Source of the DNA: Betaproteobacteria bacterium
GTDB lineage: Bacteria; Pseudomonadota; Gammaproteobacteria; Burkholderiales; Burkholderiaceae_A
Reading direction: 5' to 3'
DNA: 64,000 nt
Assembly: GCA_028139135.1 (NCBI GenBank)
Contig: JAOINB010000005.1
Location: forward strand, 1 to 64,000
A program made the position numbers and the translations under genes. Position 1 is the stretch's first letter; each line of letters starts with the position of its first letter. The notes under the pieces were generated by a model, which was given only the letters and a program-made list of their open reading frames with translations, did not search any database and had not been told where the DNA came from. Shown piece by piece: positions 34,013 to 42,877 of the stretch.

Positions 34013-35055
34013 GTTATTTTATTCTTCGCGTTGCTATTTATTAGAGTATCAAGGTGTCTCGCAACCAATGAAGGAGTTATTTCTGTCATACATGAAAACT
34101 TATCATTACAAATCGGGTTTCTCCCGCAGGGAGAGCATTCTAGTCCGAGCCAAAGAACTTTTGTTGTTGGTATAACGGGATTTGTATACGGTCTTGTCGA
34201 ACCAAAAATTGCAATGGTAGGGTTTCCAATACTTAGACTAATATGAGTTAGACCAGTATCCACTCCTACTGCAAATTGCGACTGTTTTATTAAATTGGGA
34301 ACATCTTTTAGGTTAGTTTTGTTAACCAAGGAAAATGCACCAACCGATATTAATTGTTCTTCAAGAATTTTTTGTTCATTGTTTAAGGCACGTCCTAAGA
34401 CAATACATTTAGTTTTATATTTACATATTAAATTTTTTATTAACTGAGCCCAAAACTCAGGCTTCCAATGTTTTTGGCGACGAGTAGTAAATGGAAAAAT
34501 TACAAAAAATGGTTCTTTTGTAGTATCGATTGGGCATACAGAAGGCTTAATAATAGAAGAAGTAATATAGAAGCGTGGATTAAACTTGTCAGTAGTCAGT
34601 TTCAAGTATTCTGCTAGAAATAAATACTCCGAGCTGATCCGGTTAGAATTATGCTTTCTGGGTATAATATTCTTTACAAGTAAGTTCCCCGGGAACTCAG
34701 TTCCTAATGAATACTTCAGATTACTTTTGCAGAAAAATGTTATGAAATTCGTTCGAAATAAACCTTGTAAGTCGAGCACCAAATCAAATCTTTCTTTCCT
34801 TAAATATCTAATAAATGATAAAAGTATATTTATAAAGCTTAGGAAAGATCCCTTTTTCAAATGTTGTTTTAAATCCGCCTTTGGAAATAGTAATACATTA
34901 TCAAGTAATGGATCATGGGAAACAAGGCTAGCGAAGTTAGGTTCAATCAGCCAACTTATTTTTGCTTTAGGATATGTTTTTTTTAGCGACGATAAGAGCG
35001 GAAGACAAAAAATTATATCACCGATTGAGGAAGTGCGGATTATAAGAATATTAAT
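34009..35055 (-). CDS. Heptosyltransferase-family glycosyltransferase (GT9), apparent ATT start
   Basis: The ORF track starts at a TTG (34860), which cuts off the first Rossmann strand. The frame stays open upstream and encodes NILIIRTSSIGDIIFCLPL, the classic heptosyltransferase N-terminus, then ISWLIEPNFASLV. An in-frame TAG at about 35080 leaves no ATG, GTG or TTG before it. The best initiator is ATT at 35053-35055, with AGGG 8 bp upstream, giving 348 residues. GVDTGLTHISLSIGNPTIAIFG is the donor site. It adds heptose or a related sugar to lipid A core. Confidence 0.85.
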   Translation of the reverse strand: MNILIIRTSSIGDIIFCLPLLSSLKKTYPKAKISWLIEPNFASLVSHDPLLDNVLLFPKADLKQHLKKGSFLSFINILLSFIRYLRKERFDLVLDLQGLFRTNFITFFCKSNLKYSLGTEFPGNLLVKNIIPRKHNSNRISSEYLFLAEYLKLTTDKFNPRFYITSSIIKPSVCPIDTTKEPFFVIFPFTTRRQKHWKPEFWAQLIKNLICKYKTKCIVLGRALNNEQKILEEQLISVGAFSLVNKTNLKDVPNLIKQSQFAVGVDTGLTHISLSIGNPTIAIFGSTRPYTNPVIPTTKVLWLGLECSPCGRNPICNDKFSCMTEITPSLVARHLDTLINSNAKNKIT

Positions 35056-35078
35056 ATCAATTACCCTGAAAGCATAGT

Positions 35079-36110
35079 TTGGTTTCTAACATTTTAATCT
35101 TTTTTGTTGCATCTCCGCTACAAGTTATTGCTTCCTCTATGATAGCAAAAGATATAATCCATAAAAAAAAGTTACCCAAACCAAAATGTATTTTGATTTG
35201 TTACAAACCGAAACTTCAAGAAATTGTCTCCGATCCCATTTGGGATGAAACTCTTTATATGCCATGGCCTAGGTACGAACCGTTACCAGGGTTTTTTGGT
35301 GTTTCGAAACGGTTACTGAGTAATATAAACTTAGTGGGAAAAACGATAGGAAAAAGCCCCAATATTTATTGCTTTTCAGCTACTTACGATAATGAAGCAG
35401 TCAATTATTTTATCAATTTTTTTAAAAAAAATTCTATGAATTGTAACTTTTCATTAATTCCAGATGGTGCGTTAAATCTCATAAGGTATCCTCAGTCACT
35501 AATGAGTAGGATTTTAAAGATTTTGAGAATGTTCAGAATGCTATACTCTAGAAAGATGCGGTATACATATTACAGTGGTGATAGATTAGGGGCAGATGCG
35601 GATTTTGTTAAATCGATATATGTCATTCCTGGCTTAAAAACAGAGTATCATGAAAAAAAACTTATTCAACTTAAACCTTTTTTTTCTACTAAGATAACAA
35701 AAACAAAACAAGAAAAAAGAGCATTAATTATCGGCCAGCCGCTTACAGGATACAAACTAATTGATCGGCAGCGGTTAATGGAAATCTCCAGAGAAATAAG
35801 GGAATGGTCCTCTACTCATGACATAGAAGAAGTTTTTTATAAAGCTCATCCAAAAGATAAGGAAGAAAATCTTTTCGAAGAAGGCTATAAATTATTACCC
35901 GAGAAGGTACTTGTTGAAAATTTTCTTTCTAATAATTATTTTGATTATGTCATTGGGGTTCATTCATCTGTATTAATTTTTGCAAAACAACTATATGGAA
36001 ATCAAGCTGAGGTAATTTCGTTTGGACTCAATAAGTTAAAATTTAAAAATCAAAGTTTAAAAATAAAGCTTTATAACCTATATCATGAACAGGGTATTGT
36101 TATTCGTTGA
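35079..36110 (+). CDS. Sialyltransferase/polysialyltransferase-like glycosyltransferase
   Basis: A 343-residue protein starting with TTG (VSNILIFFVASPLQVIASS), only 23 bp from the divergent ATT start of the heptosyltransferase. LIPDGALNL, FYKAHPKDKEE and GVHSSVLIFAKQLYG resemble the acidic-Gly, His-Pro and Ser-Ser motifs of bacterial sialyltransferases (GT52 or polysialyltransferase type). Next to a complete-looking nonulosonic acid operon it is the likely transferase for that sugar. The exact GT family is not certain. Confidence 0.65.
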   Translation: MVSNILIFFVASPLQVIASSMIAKDIIHKKKLPKPKCILICYKPKLQEIVSDPIWDETLYMPWPRYEPLPGFFGVSKRLLSNINLVGKTIGKSPNIYCFSATYDNEAVNYFINFFKKNSMNCNFSLIPDGALNLIRYPQSLMSRILKILRMFRMLYSRKMRYTYYSGDRLGADADFVKSIYVIPGLKTEYHEKKLIQLKPFFSTKITKTKQEKRALIIGQPLTGYKLIDRQRLMEISREIREWSSTHDIEEVFYKAHPKDKEENLFEEGYKLLPEKVLVENFLSNNYFDYVIGVHSSVLIFAKQLYGNQAEVISFGLNKLKFKNQSLKIKLYNLYHEQGIVIR

Positions 36111-36118
36111 TTAATAAA

Positions 36119-37276
36119 TCAAATTAAATCAACAAAATTTTTCTCAAGTAATTTTTCGCTAGAGAAGCTTTTTAGGATACCAGTTATTTCCTTGCTTACA
36201 TTATTTTTTGCATATGGATTAACAACATCCTTTAGTCCATCATTAAAAGCTTTCTGGGATGCTCGATCTATGGCATTGCGGATTTCTGTCACATCCAATG
36301 GGGCTTGAAGAATATTTTTTGCCATTACTCTACCCTCTTGTCTACGACCAATATTAAGTACGGGTTTTTTAAATGATGGAGCCTCAATAATTCCACTTGA
36401 AGAATTTCCTATAATTAGGTTGCAATGATACATTAAATTCAAAAATAGATCTCTTCCCAATGACTGGAAAAAATAATAGTTAGTATGTTTAGAAACAGTA
36501 TCTATGATCAATTTATTAATATCAGTCCCGCCATGATCAATATTTGAACCAGTAAAAACAATATTTTGTTCTTGATATATCTGAAGAGCGGATAATAAAA
36601 TTTTAAATTCTTCTATTGGTGTTAGATTACTTAATGTTGTTGGGTGATATGCCACTAAAAAAATTTGCTTGTTATTTTCTATCTTTAGGATGCTTTGTAG
36701 ATTTTGTTTTGATTTTAATTTTATAGACGAAATATTTTCTACCCCAAGACTTCCAACTGAAAATATGTTATTTGGGTTTTCTCCGAGTTGCCGGACTCTA
36801 TTTTTGTATTCATCGCAGCTAACAAAGTGTAAATGTGATAACTTTGTTATTGAATGTCGGATGGCATCGTCGATTGCTCCGATTGTTTTTTCACCACCAT
36901 GGATATGGGCAATTGGAATTCTATTTAGCATAGCAGATATAGCAATACCAAGCGTTTCAAATCGATCTCCCAGTAAAACGAGAATATCCGGTTTATTTTT
37001 TAAAAAATAATTAGAAAATTCGTTTATAGTATTTGACATTATTACGGCTTGCGGATTTTCCTTAGAATTTGTTTGTCCTAATACATCGAATATTTCATAA
37101 TTATTAAATCCATCATGGATTATTTCCGATATAGTTTTTCCGTATTCTTTTGACAAGTGAGATCCAGAAATAAGTAAATGTAGATTTAATTCTTTATCAT
37201 TGTCAATTTTCCTTAATAAAGGATACAAAATTCCATACTCTGATCGGGATGTGGTAGCTACTGTTATATTCCTCAT
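36119..37276 (-). CDS. legG: NeuC/LegG-type hydrolysing NDP-sugar 2-epimerase
   Basis: A 385-residue GT-B-like epimerase/hydrolase starting RNITVATTSRSEYGILYPLLR. DILVLLGDRFETLGIAISA, IPIAHIHGGEKTIGAIDD and IIGNSSSGIIEAPSFKKP are diagnostic of the NeuC/LegG family. It frees the 2-epimerised amino sugar that the synthase uses. With legB, legC and ptmE present, the substrate is more likely a 2,4-diacetamido-trideoxy sugar nucleotide than UDP-GlcNAc. Last gene of the operon, overlapping legI by 4 bp. Confidence 0.88.
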   Translation of the reverse strand: MRNITVATTSRSEYGILYPLLRKIDNDKELNLHLLISGSHLSKEYGKTISEIIHDGFNNYEIFDVLGQTNSKENPQAVIMSNTINEFSNYFLKNKPDILVLLGDRFETLGIAISAMLNRIPIAHIHGGEKTIGAIDDAIRHSITKLSHLHFVSCDEYKNRVRQLGENPNNIFSVGSLGVENISSIKLKSKQNLQSILKIENNKQIFLVAYHPTTLSNLTPIEEFKILLSALQIYQEQNIVFTGSNIDHGGTDINKLIIDTVSKHTNYYFFQSLGRDLFLNLMYHCNLIIGNSSSGIIEAPSFKKPVLNIGRRQEGRVMAKNILQAPLDVTEIRNAIDRASQKAFNDGLKDVVNPYAKNNVSKEITGILKSFSSEKLLEKNFVDLI

Positions 37277-38310
37277 AACTTATCAATAAGTTCATTTTTT
37301 TTGTAATTCCGAGATGCTTTTATTCCTATATAATTATCCCAGTTTGATGCACATACTCCATCTAATGGTCTTTTTACCGCTAGTAAGTCCTCTGTTAAGA
37401 TGTCACCTTTTTTAATATTTTTTTTCGCAACAATTGATTTCCTCGCCGCAATTTTATTTTCTTCTTCACTTTTTGTAATGTGTTTTTCACTACTGCCGAG
37501 TATAATCTCCATTTCTCTTATTTTTTTTATCAGCAATTCTAGTTCATTTACCGACAGACTAGCTGAGTGATCAGGCCCATCGAATGTTTTATCTAAGGTA
37601 AAATGTTTTTCAATGATTGATGCCCCCATGGCAACAGCTGCCACTGATACATCGATCCCCAGTGTATGGTCCGAGTAACCCACTCGAATATTTAACATTT
37701 CTTTTATGGAAAGCATTGCACGAAGATTTACATCTTCTAATGGAGTTGGGTATTCTGAATTACAATGAAGAATCCAGATATTGCTCCTTGAGAGTTTATC
37801 ACTGAGTAAAATATCAAGGGCAGACTGAATTTCGGTTATTGAGGACATCCCTGTTGATAGAATAACTTCTTTATCTAAGGACGAGACTTTTTTTAGTAGT
37901 GGGATATTTGTAATTTCGCCAGATGGTATTTTTATTATACGGACACCCATCCTCACAAGTAAATCTAAACTAGGAATGTCGAAAGGACTTGATATAAATT
38001 CAATTTTCTTCTCTATAGCATAGTTTCGCAATATTAGCTGCTCATTTGCAGATAGCTCTAGCTTCTTTAACATTTGGCTCTGAGTTATATTATTTGTATT
38101 AAGTTTTTGATACGGAGCCATTCTTGCCTGGGGAATGATTAGCTCATCTGTTATATAGCTTTGAATCTTTACTGCATCGGCATTTGCATCAACTGCAGCA
38201 TCTATCATTTTTTTTGCGATATTTACATCCCCGTTATGATTTACGCCAGCCTCGGCGATTATAAATACCTTCGATTCATCAATTATGCTATTAGCAATAT
38301 TTTGTATCAT
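37273..38310 (-). CDS. legI: N-acetylneuraminate/legionaminate synthase
   Basis: This NeuB-family synthase condenses a diacetamido sugar with phosphoenolpyruvate. I prefer the ATG at 38310 (MIQNIANS, 345 residues), preceded by aggaac, to the ORF-track start at 38328. FIIAEAGVNHNGDVNIAKKM, IKIPSGEITNIPLL, GYSDHTLGIDVSVAA and EKHFTLDKTFDGPDH are typical, and a C-terminal SAF domain (KKGDILTEDLLAVKRP) is present. It overlaps the neuD-like gene. Confidence 0.93.
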   Translation of the reverse strand: MIQNIANSIIDESKVFIIAEAGVNHNGDVNIAKKMIDAAVDANADAVKIQSYITDELIIPQARMAPYQKLNTNNITQSQMLKKLELSANEQLILRNYAIEKKIEFISSPFDIPSLDLLVRMGVRIIKIPSGEITNIPLLKKVSSLDKEVILSTGMSSITEIQSALDILLSDKLSRSNIWILHCNSEYPTPLEDVNLRAMLSIKEMLNIRVGYSDHTLGIDVSVAAVAMGASIIEKHFTLDKTFDGPDHSASLSVNELELLIKKIREMEIILGSSEKHITKSEEENKIAARKSIVAKKNIKKGDILTEDLLAVKRPLDGVCASNWDNYIGIKASRNYKKNELIDKL

Positions 38311-38902
38311 TTGATAAGTTCCTATCAATTATAGATCCAGCACCGACTATTACATTATTGCCAATGGTTATTCCTTCATGGACAACGGTTCCACTCCCAA
38401 TAAACGTATTGTTTCCGATTTTTACACCGCCATTTATTTTTACACCTGTTGAAATATGACAGTGAGACCCAATGCAGGAATCATGCTCGACAAGAGACTG
38501 AGAATTGATAATTGTATTCTCGCCTATCTTAACATTTATATTGATTAAGGCCTGGTGCATAATATTTACACCTTTTGCTATTTCAGCGCTCGTTGAAACA
38601 TATGCCGTTGGTGAAATTAAAGAAACAATCTCAATATCTAGGCTCGACAATTCGTTATACTTTGTTTCTCTTATAGTTGATTTTCCAATTTTTCCAATAG
38701 TTATAAGAAAGTTTTTATAGATCTTTGATAATTTTTCGGTTTCCTGATCTTTGAAAACTGAGACATTATGAAGTTTTTCCAACTTAAAACTATTTTTCTC
38801 AATAATCCCAACTACATTATACAAGTTCAATAAACCAAGAACATCTAAGCATGCATTACAGTGCCCTCCTCCACCAACTAGAATTAGATCTTTTTTTCTC
38901 AT
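38291..38902 (-). CDS. NeuD/PglD-type sugar acyltransferase (LegH candidate)
   Basis: A 203-residue left-handed beta-helix acetyltransferase. The N-terminal Rossmann-like part starts KDLILVGGGGHCNACLDVL, and hexapeptide repeats run from about residue 105 (GVNIMHQALININVKIGENT onwards). Its place between the aminotransferase and synthase genes fits N-acetylation of the 4-amino sugar in legionaminic acid synthesis; O-acetylation of the final sugar is the alternative. It overlaps both neighbours. Confidence 0.85.
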   Translation of the reverse strand: MRKKDLILVGGGGHCNACLDVLGLLNLYNVVGIIEKNSFKLEKLHNVSVFKDQETEKLSKIYKNFLITIGKIGKSTIRETKYNELSSLDIEIVSLISPTAYVSTSAEIAKGVNIMHQALININVKIGENTIINSQSLVEHDSCIGSHCHISTGVKINGGVKIGNNTFIGSGTVVHEGITIGNNVIVGAGSIIDRNLSNDTKYC

Positions 38903-40095
38903 AAAAATGCGCTGCTCGGTAAATTAACTATCTTCTTCTGAAGAAAAGAAGCGGTATTTAGTTCTGATTTTGGACAGGATTGAAACATCGGTAATAAATG
39001 TAAAGGCTTCCATGATGGTCTCAAAAATATTTTCTCTTTATGGCAGGTTTCTACAAGCCTTTTCTGAAAACAGTCTTCATTATTATTTAATATCACTGTG
39101 TTTAGCCAATAATTACTGATCGATTCTTTATTCTCACTTATTAATCTTAACCATGGAATACCATCAAGCTCTTTTTTATATTTCATATGTAAGTTTCTTT
39201 TATTTTCTAGAAGGTTTGAAAATAACTCTAGCTGAGCACATCCAAGAGCAGCATTGATATTCGGCATCCGATAATTATAGCCAATTTCATCGTGTGATAA
39301 CTCCCATGGATGTGGACTCTTTGCAGTTGTACTCATATGTCGAATTTGTTTTGCCAACATGTCATCACTTGTTAGAATTGCACCTCCTCCACCCGTAGTT
39401 ACAATTTTGTTTCCGTTAAAACTTAAGCAACCTATCTTTCCAAATGTTCCTGTGTGCTTTTTATTTAAAAAACTTCCTAGACTTTCTGCGGCGTCTTCTA
39501 CAATAGTTAGCTTATATTCAGATGCTATGGATAATAGTGTTTCCATGTCAACCGGTTGCCCATAAACATGAACTGGCATGATTGCCGCGATTCTATTGTT
39601 CGTATATTTATTTATAGAGTGGGCACGGTGTTTCTCTGCGGTGAATTTTAGATGATCTCGTAGTTTATCTAAATCTAGATTAAGGTCATTTTCGGAGATA
39701 TCACAAAAATGAGGGATTGCATTACAATAACGTATGGAATTCGCCGAACCAACGAACGTCAATGTAGGCAATAGTACTTCGTCTTTGGATCTAATGCCCA
39801 AACAAAGAAGAGAGAGATGTAAAGCGGAGGTACCATTTACAGTTGCAATTACATGTTTCGCCCTTGTAAGCTCAGACAGCATTTTTTCAAATTTACTAAC
39901 AAAAATCCCAACACTAGAAACAAAATTTGTAGAGACACATTCCTCTAAATATTTAGTTTCGTTGCCTGAAAAAAAAGGTTCATGTAAATTCAATTCATGA
40001 CGGTTACACACCTTTCTAAGTATCTTAATAAACTGGTTGATTCTATCATTAGATTCAGAATCAATTGAACCTAATAAGGATTTGTCTTTATTCAT
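38899..40095 (-). CDS. legC: LegC-type PLP aminotransferase
   Basis: A DegT/DnrJ/EryC1-family aminotransferase that installs the 4-amino group. The ATG at 40095 (MNKDKSLLGS, 398 residues) is chosen; the longer ORF reads far into legB. It keeps NGTSALHLSLLCLGI, the PLP site AIMPVHVYGQP, IVEDAAESLGSF and the lysine segment LSFNGNKIVTTGGGGA. LNLHEPFFSGNETKYLEEC is typical of the LegC subgroup. It overlaps legB by 8 bp. Confidence 0.9.
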   Translation of the reverse strand: MNKDKSLLGSIDSESNDRINQFIKILRKVCNRHELNLHEPFFSGNETKYLEECVSTNFVSSVGIFVSKFEKMLSELTRAKHVIATVNGTSALHLSLLCLGIRSKDEVLLPTLTFVGSANSIRYCNAIPHFCDISENDLNLDLDKLRDHLKFTAEKHRAHSINKYTNNRIAAIMPVHVYGQPVDMETLLSIASEYKLTIVEDAAESLGSFLNKKHTGTFGKIGCLSFNGNKIVTTGGGGAILTSDDMLAKQIRHMSTTAKSPHPWELSHDEIGYNYRMPNINAALGCAQLELFSNLLENKRNLHMKYKKELDGIPWLRLISENKESISNYWLNTVILNNNEDCFQKRLVETCHKEKIFLRPSWKPLHLLPMFQSCPKSELNTASFLQKKIVNLPSSAFL

Positions 40096-41086
40096 TATAA
40101 AGATATGATTTATAGAATTTTTTATTTGAATCATTTGAAAACCAATTAATCGTTTCCTTGAGAGCCTTATCAAAACCCTCTATTGATGCAAATTCTGGTT
40201 TCCATCCAAAGGTTTCGATAGCTAATTTATTACAAGCTAGCAGTCTATCCACCTCAGAGTTTACGGGTCTAATTCTTTCCTTATCTATCATTATTTTGAT
40301 ATCAGGGTTGATTAATTGTATTATTCGCTCCGCTGTTTGCTGCATTGATATTTCAAATCCGCTACCGAGATTAAATGTGGAGCCGGCCCCTTTGTCTGAC
40401 TTTAGAATTTTTAGGAATCCTGCAGTGGTGTCACTTACATAACTAAAGTCCCGGGTTGGTTTCAAAGAACCTAATTTAATTGTGTCAAAGCCCTCTAAGC
40501 ATTGAGTAATTACCGTAGGGATAAATGCTCTAGCGGATTGCCTTGGTCCGAATGTATTAAATGGACGAACTATAACAACAGGTAATTCAAAAGATGAGTA
40601 AAACGAAAATGCTAATTGATCAGCTCCTATTTTGGATGCTGAATAGGGTGATTGTCCACTAAGGGGGTGTTTTTCGTCTATAGGAACATATTGAGCGGTT
40701 CCGTAAACTTCGCTCGTTGAGGTATGGAGAAAACGTTCGATACCAAACAGTTTACATGATTGCAGCAAATTGTGAGTACCAATAATATTTGTCTCTATGT
40801 ATGATAATGAAGATTTATACGAATATGGAATAGCAATAAGGGCAGCCAGATGTATCACATGAGAGCAATCTTTTACAAGGTTATTAACAAAAAACGAATC
40901 TCTGATATCACCAGGGACAATTTCTAATTCATTGATTATTTGGGAAGGTAGGTTCTCAAGCCAACCCCAGGAGTTAAAAGAATTATACTGAGTTAGTGCT
41001 TTAACTGTGAAATCATTAAGAACTAATCTCTCAACCATATGAGAGCCAATAAAACCGTCAGCACCTGTTACCAAAATCTTCTTCAA
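40088..41086 (-). CDS. legB: LegB-type NAD-dependent sugar-nucleotide 4,6-dehydratase
   Basis: A 332-residue extended SDR enzyme. KKILVTGADGFIGSHMVERL is the NAD site, with THSTSEVYGTA-type Ser/Thr segment (HTSTSEVYGTAQYVPIDE) and YSASKIGADQ as the Tyr-Lys catalytic pair. VVIVRPFNTFGPRQSARAFI is typical of LegB/4,6-dehydratases. It makes the 4-keto-6-deoxy intermediate that LegC aminates. It overlaps both neighbours by 4-8 bp. Confidence 0.9.
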   Translation of the reverse strand: MKKILVTGADGFIGSHMVERLVLNDFTVKALTQYNSFNSWGWLENLPSQIINELEIVPGDIRDSFFVNNLVKDCSHVIHLAALIAIPYSYKSSLSYIETNIIGTHNLLQSCKLFGIERFLHTSTSEVYGTAQYVPIDEKHPLSGQSPYSASKIGADQLAFSFYSSFELPVVIVRPFNTFGPRQSARAFIPTVITQCLEGFDTIKLGSLKPTRDFSYVSDTTAGFLKILKSDKGAGSTFNLGSGFEISMQQTAERIIQLINPDIKIMIDKERIRPVNSEVDRLLACNKLAIETFGWKPEFASIEGFDKALKETINWFSNDSNKKFYKSYLYNE

Positions 41087-41799
41087 TTTAAGTCCTTTAA
41101 ACGTTTATTATTTTGATTTGCAATTACAGCTTCTGCCAATAAAAAATCGTTTAAGTCATCTATATCCGTTGCAATGTCGGAAGATACTTCTACCCCAACA
41201 ATTTTTCCATCCCAAAAATTCTTACGTTGTATAATTTCTTCTTGCTTAGCAATATATGCGATTGGAGTGATGCAAAAAATTTCAGGGGCATCTTGTCTTC
41301 GAGTAATTTTACTAGGCGAAAGAAGATTAATGGAGTTATCTTGTTTATCTCTTTTGACTAGGTTAAAAAATGGGTTGTATTTTGTTTTAGTCACCGATAC
41401 TACAAAAAGATTTTTCTGGTTAAATATCTCAAAACATTGGGAAACCGAATTTTTCGTTCTTAAGGGAGCCGTACAAGGCAAGCTTATGAAATTATCAAAA
41501 TGCCCAACATTGTCAATTACCCACGAAATTGCATGTTTCCATGCATCAAATTCATTAGCATTATCTGAAGCTAATTCTTCAGGTCTTGGTATTACTGCCA
41601 CATTATTTCTTTTTGCTATATTCATCGCCTCTGAACTATCTGTAGATACAAAGATTTTATCGATGAAAGGCAATGTTTTTGCAAGATGAATTGGATAGCT
41701 CAGTAATGGCTTCCCGGCCAACAACTTCACATTTTTATCAGGTAATCCCTTCGAACCAGCGCGTGCGAATATAAAACAATAGGTTTTTGTAGTTCTCAT
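41083..41799 (-). CDS. legF: CMP-legionaminic/N-acylneuraminate cytidylyltransferase
   Basis: This enzyme activates the finished nonulosonic acid with CTP. From the ATG at 41799 (MRTTKTYCF) it has 238 residues; the ORF-track start at 41820 would overlap ptmE. YCFIFARAGSKGLPDKNVKLL is the nucleotide site, with GKPLLSYPI, STDSSEAMNIA, LPCTAPLRTKNSV and a final ATDIDDLNDFLLAE metal motif. It provides the donor for the sialyltransferase-like enzyme at 35079. Confidence 0.9.
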   Translation of the reverse strand: MRTTKTYCFIFARAGSKGLPDKNVKLLAGKPLLSYPIHLAKTLPFIDKIFVSTDSSEAMNIAKRNNVAVIPRPEELASDNANEFDAWKHAISWVIDNVGHFDNFISLPCTAPLRTKNSVSQCFEIFNQKNLFVVSVTKTKYNPFFNLVKRDKQDNSINLLSPSKITRRQDAPEIFCITPIAYIAKQEEIIQRKNFWDGKIVGVEVSSDIATDIDDLNDFLLAEAVIANQNNKRLKDLN

Positions 41800-41807
41800 A
41801 GCTCGGT

Positions 41808-42866
41808 CTAGGTATCCCACTCGTCATTAGCTTTTATAAGAGTTTCAGGGATTCCAACATCTACCCAGTATTCATGAATTGGAAAATAATTAATTTTGTA
41901 TTTTTTTTTGACAAGTTCATTAATCAGCGTTGGCATATCACAATAAACACCTTTGTTGAGAAAGTTTCTGAATGCAGGGTTAAAAACATAAATACCTGCA
42001 TTTACATAACACGAGTGATCAGGCTTTTCTAATATCTTGGTGATATTATCTTTATCTGCCTGAATAACTCCATATGGAATATTGATAGAATGCTCTCTTG
42101 CACATACTGTTCCAAAGGTCTTCGATGCTTCAAAATAGTGCAATAACTCGTCAAAGTCTACCATAGACAAAACATCCCCATTCAGCACGATAACCGGAAG
42201 GTTGGAATCAAAGTCTAGAAGTGACAAAGAACCTGCTGTTCCGAGAAATTGTTCTTCTTCAATATATTGAATATCTATTCCTTTATTTTTGCCATTTCCT
42301 AAATAAGATTTAATTTTCTCTTTAAGGTAATTGACAGTAACATAATATTTTGAAAAACCATATGATCGTAGTCTATCAATAATATGTTCTATTATAGGTT
42401 TATTATTCACTAGAAGCATTGGCTTCGGACATTCGTTTGTGATTTTTCCTAACCTTCTGCCCATGCCTCCTGCCATGATTACAACGCAATTTTCTTTTGT
42501 AGTAGCATCTGCTTTGATATCATCAGAAAAAATAATTGAAACTAAATTCTTCTTAGTATCTAAAACAGGTAGTTGTTTAATAGAATGCTTGATAAATACT
42601 TCGCGAGCTTTTTGTTCTGAATAATCTTCTTCCTTTACAAATAAATAATCTTTATTCATTACATTTTCAACAGGATAGTCAACAGTTATACCATCTAATA
42701 AAGCTCTCCGGATATCGCCATCGGTAATAGTGCCCAGTACAACATTCTCCGAATTTAAGACAATTACAATTTTACCTTTTTGCGCATTTAAGGTTTTTAT
42801 AGCATCCTTTACAATTGAACCGGATGAAACACAATATTTCTTGCTTCCTGTTTTATCCACAACCAT
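41808..42866 (-). CDS. ptmE: PtmE-type nucleotidyltransferase with CBS domains
   Basis: A 352-residue protein with two N-terminal CBS repeats (about 10-120; LGTITDGDIRRALLDG in the first). A sugar nucleotidyltransferase domain follows: VIMAGGMGRRLGKITNECPKPML, VIVLNGDVLSMVDF and YWVDVGIPETLIKAN. In Campylobacter PtmE forms GDP-glucosamine, the entry to legionaminic acid; the same role is inferred here. The glucosamine-forming partners (PtmA, PtmF) are not in the window. Confidence 0.88.
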   Translation of the reverse strand: MVVDKTGSKKYCVSSGSIVKDAIKTLNAQKGKIVIVLNSENVVLGTITDGDIRRALLDGITVDYPVENVMNKDYLFVKEEDYSEQKAREVFIKHSIKQLPVLDTKKNLVSIIFSDDIKADATTKENCVVIMAGGMGRRLGKITNECPKPMLLVNNKPIIEHIIDRLRSYGFSKYYVTVNYLKEKIKSYLGNGKNKGIDIQYIEEEQFLGTAGSLSLLDFDSNLPVIVLNGDVLSMVDFDELLHYFEASKTFGTVCAREHSINIPYGVIQADKDNITKILEKPDHSCYVNAGIYVFNPAFRNFLNKGVYCDMPTLINELVKKKYKINYFPIHEYWVDVGIPETLIKANDEWDT

Positions 42867-42877
42867 CCGTTACAAAC

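Noticed and set aside
34861-35055. Frameshift or truncation of the heptosyltransferase
   Set aside because: The reverse frame is continuous from NILIIRTSSIGD to the stop; only the start codon is unusual, so no frameshift is needed.
34586-35077. Forward ORF of 163 aa between the glycosyltransferases
   Set aside because: It is antisense to the N-terminal half of the heptosyltransferase, whose reverse-strand translation gives clear family motifs.
36119-41799. N-acetylneuraminic acid (NeuABC) pathway
   Set aside because: The presence of LegB-type dehydratase, LegC-type aminotransferase and PtmE in the same overlapping operon fits legionaminic-type synthesis better.
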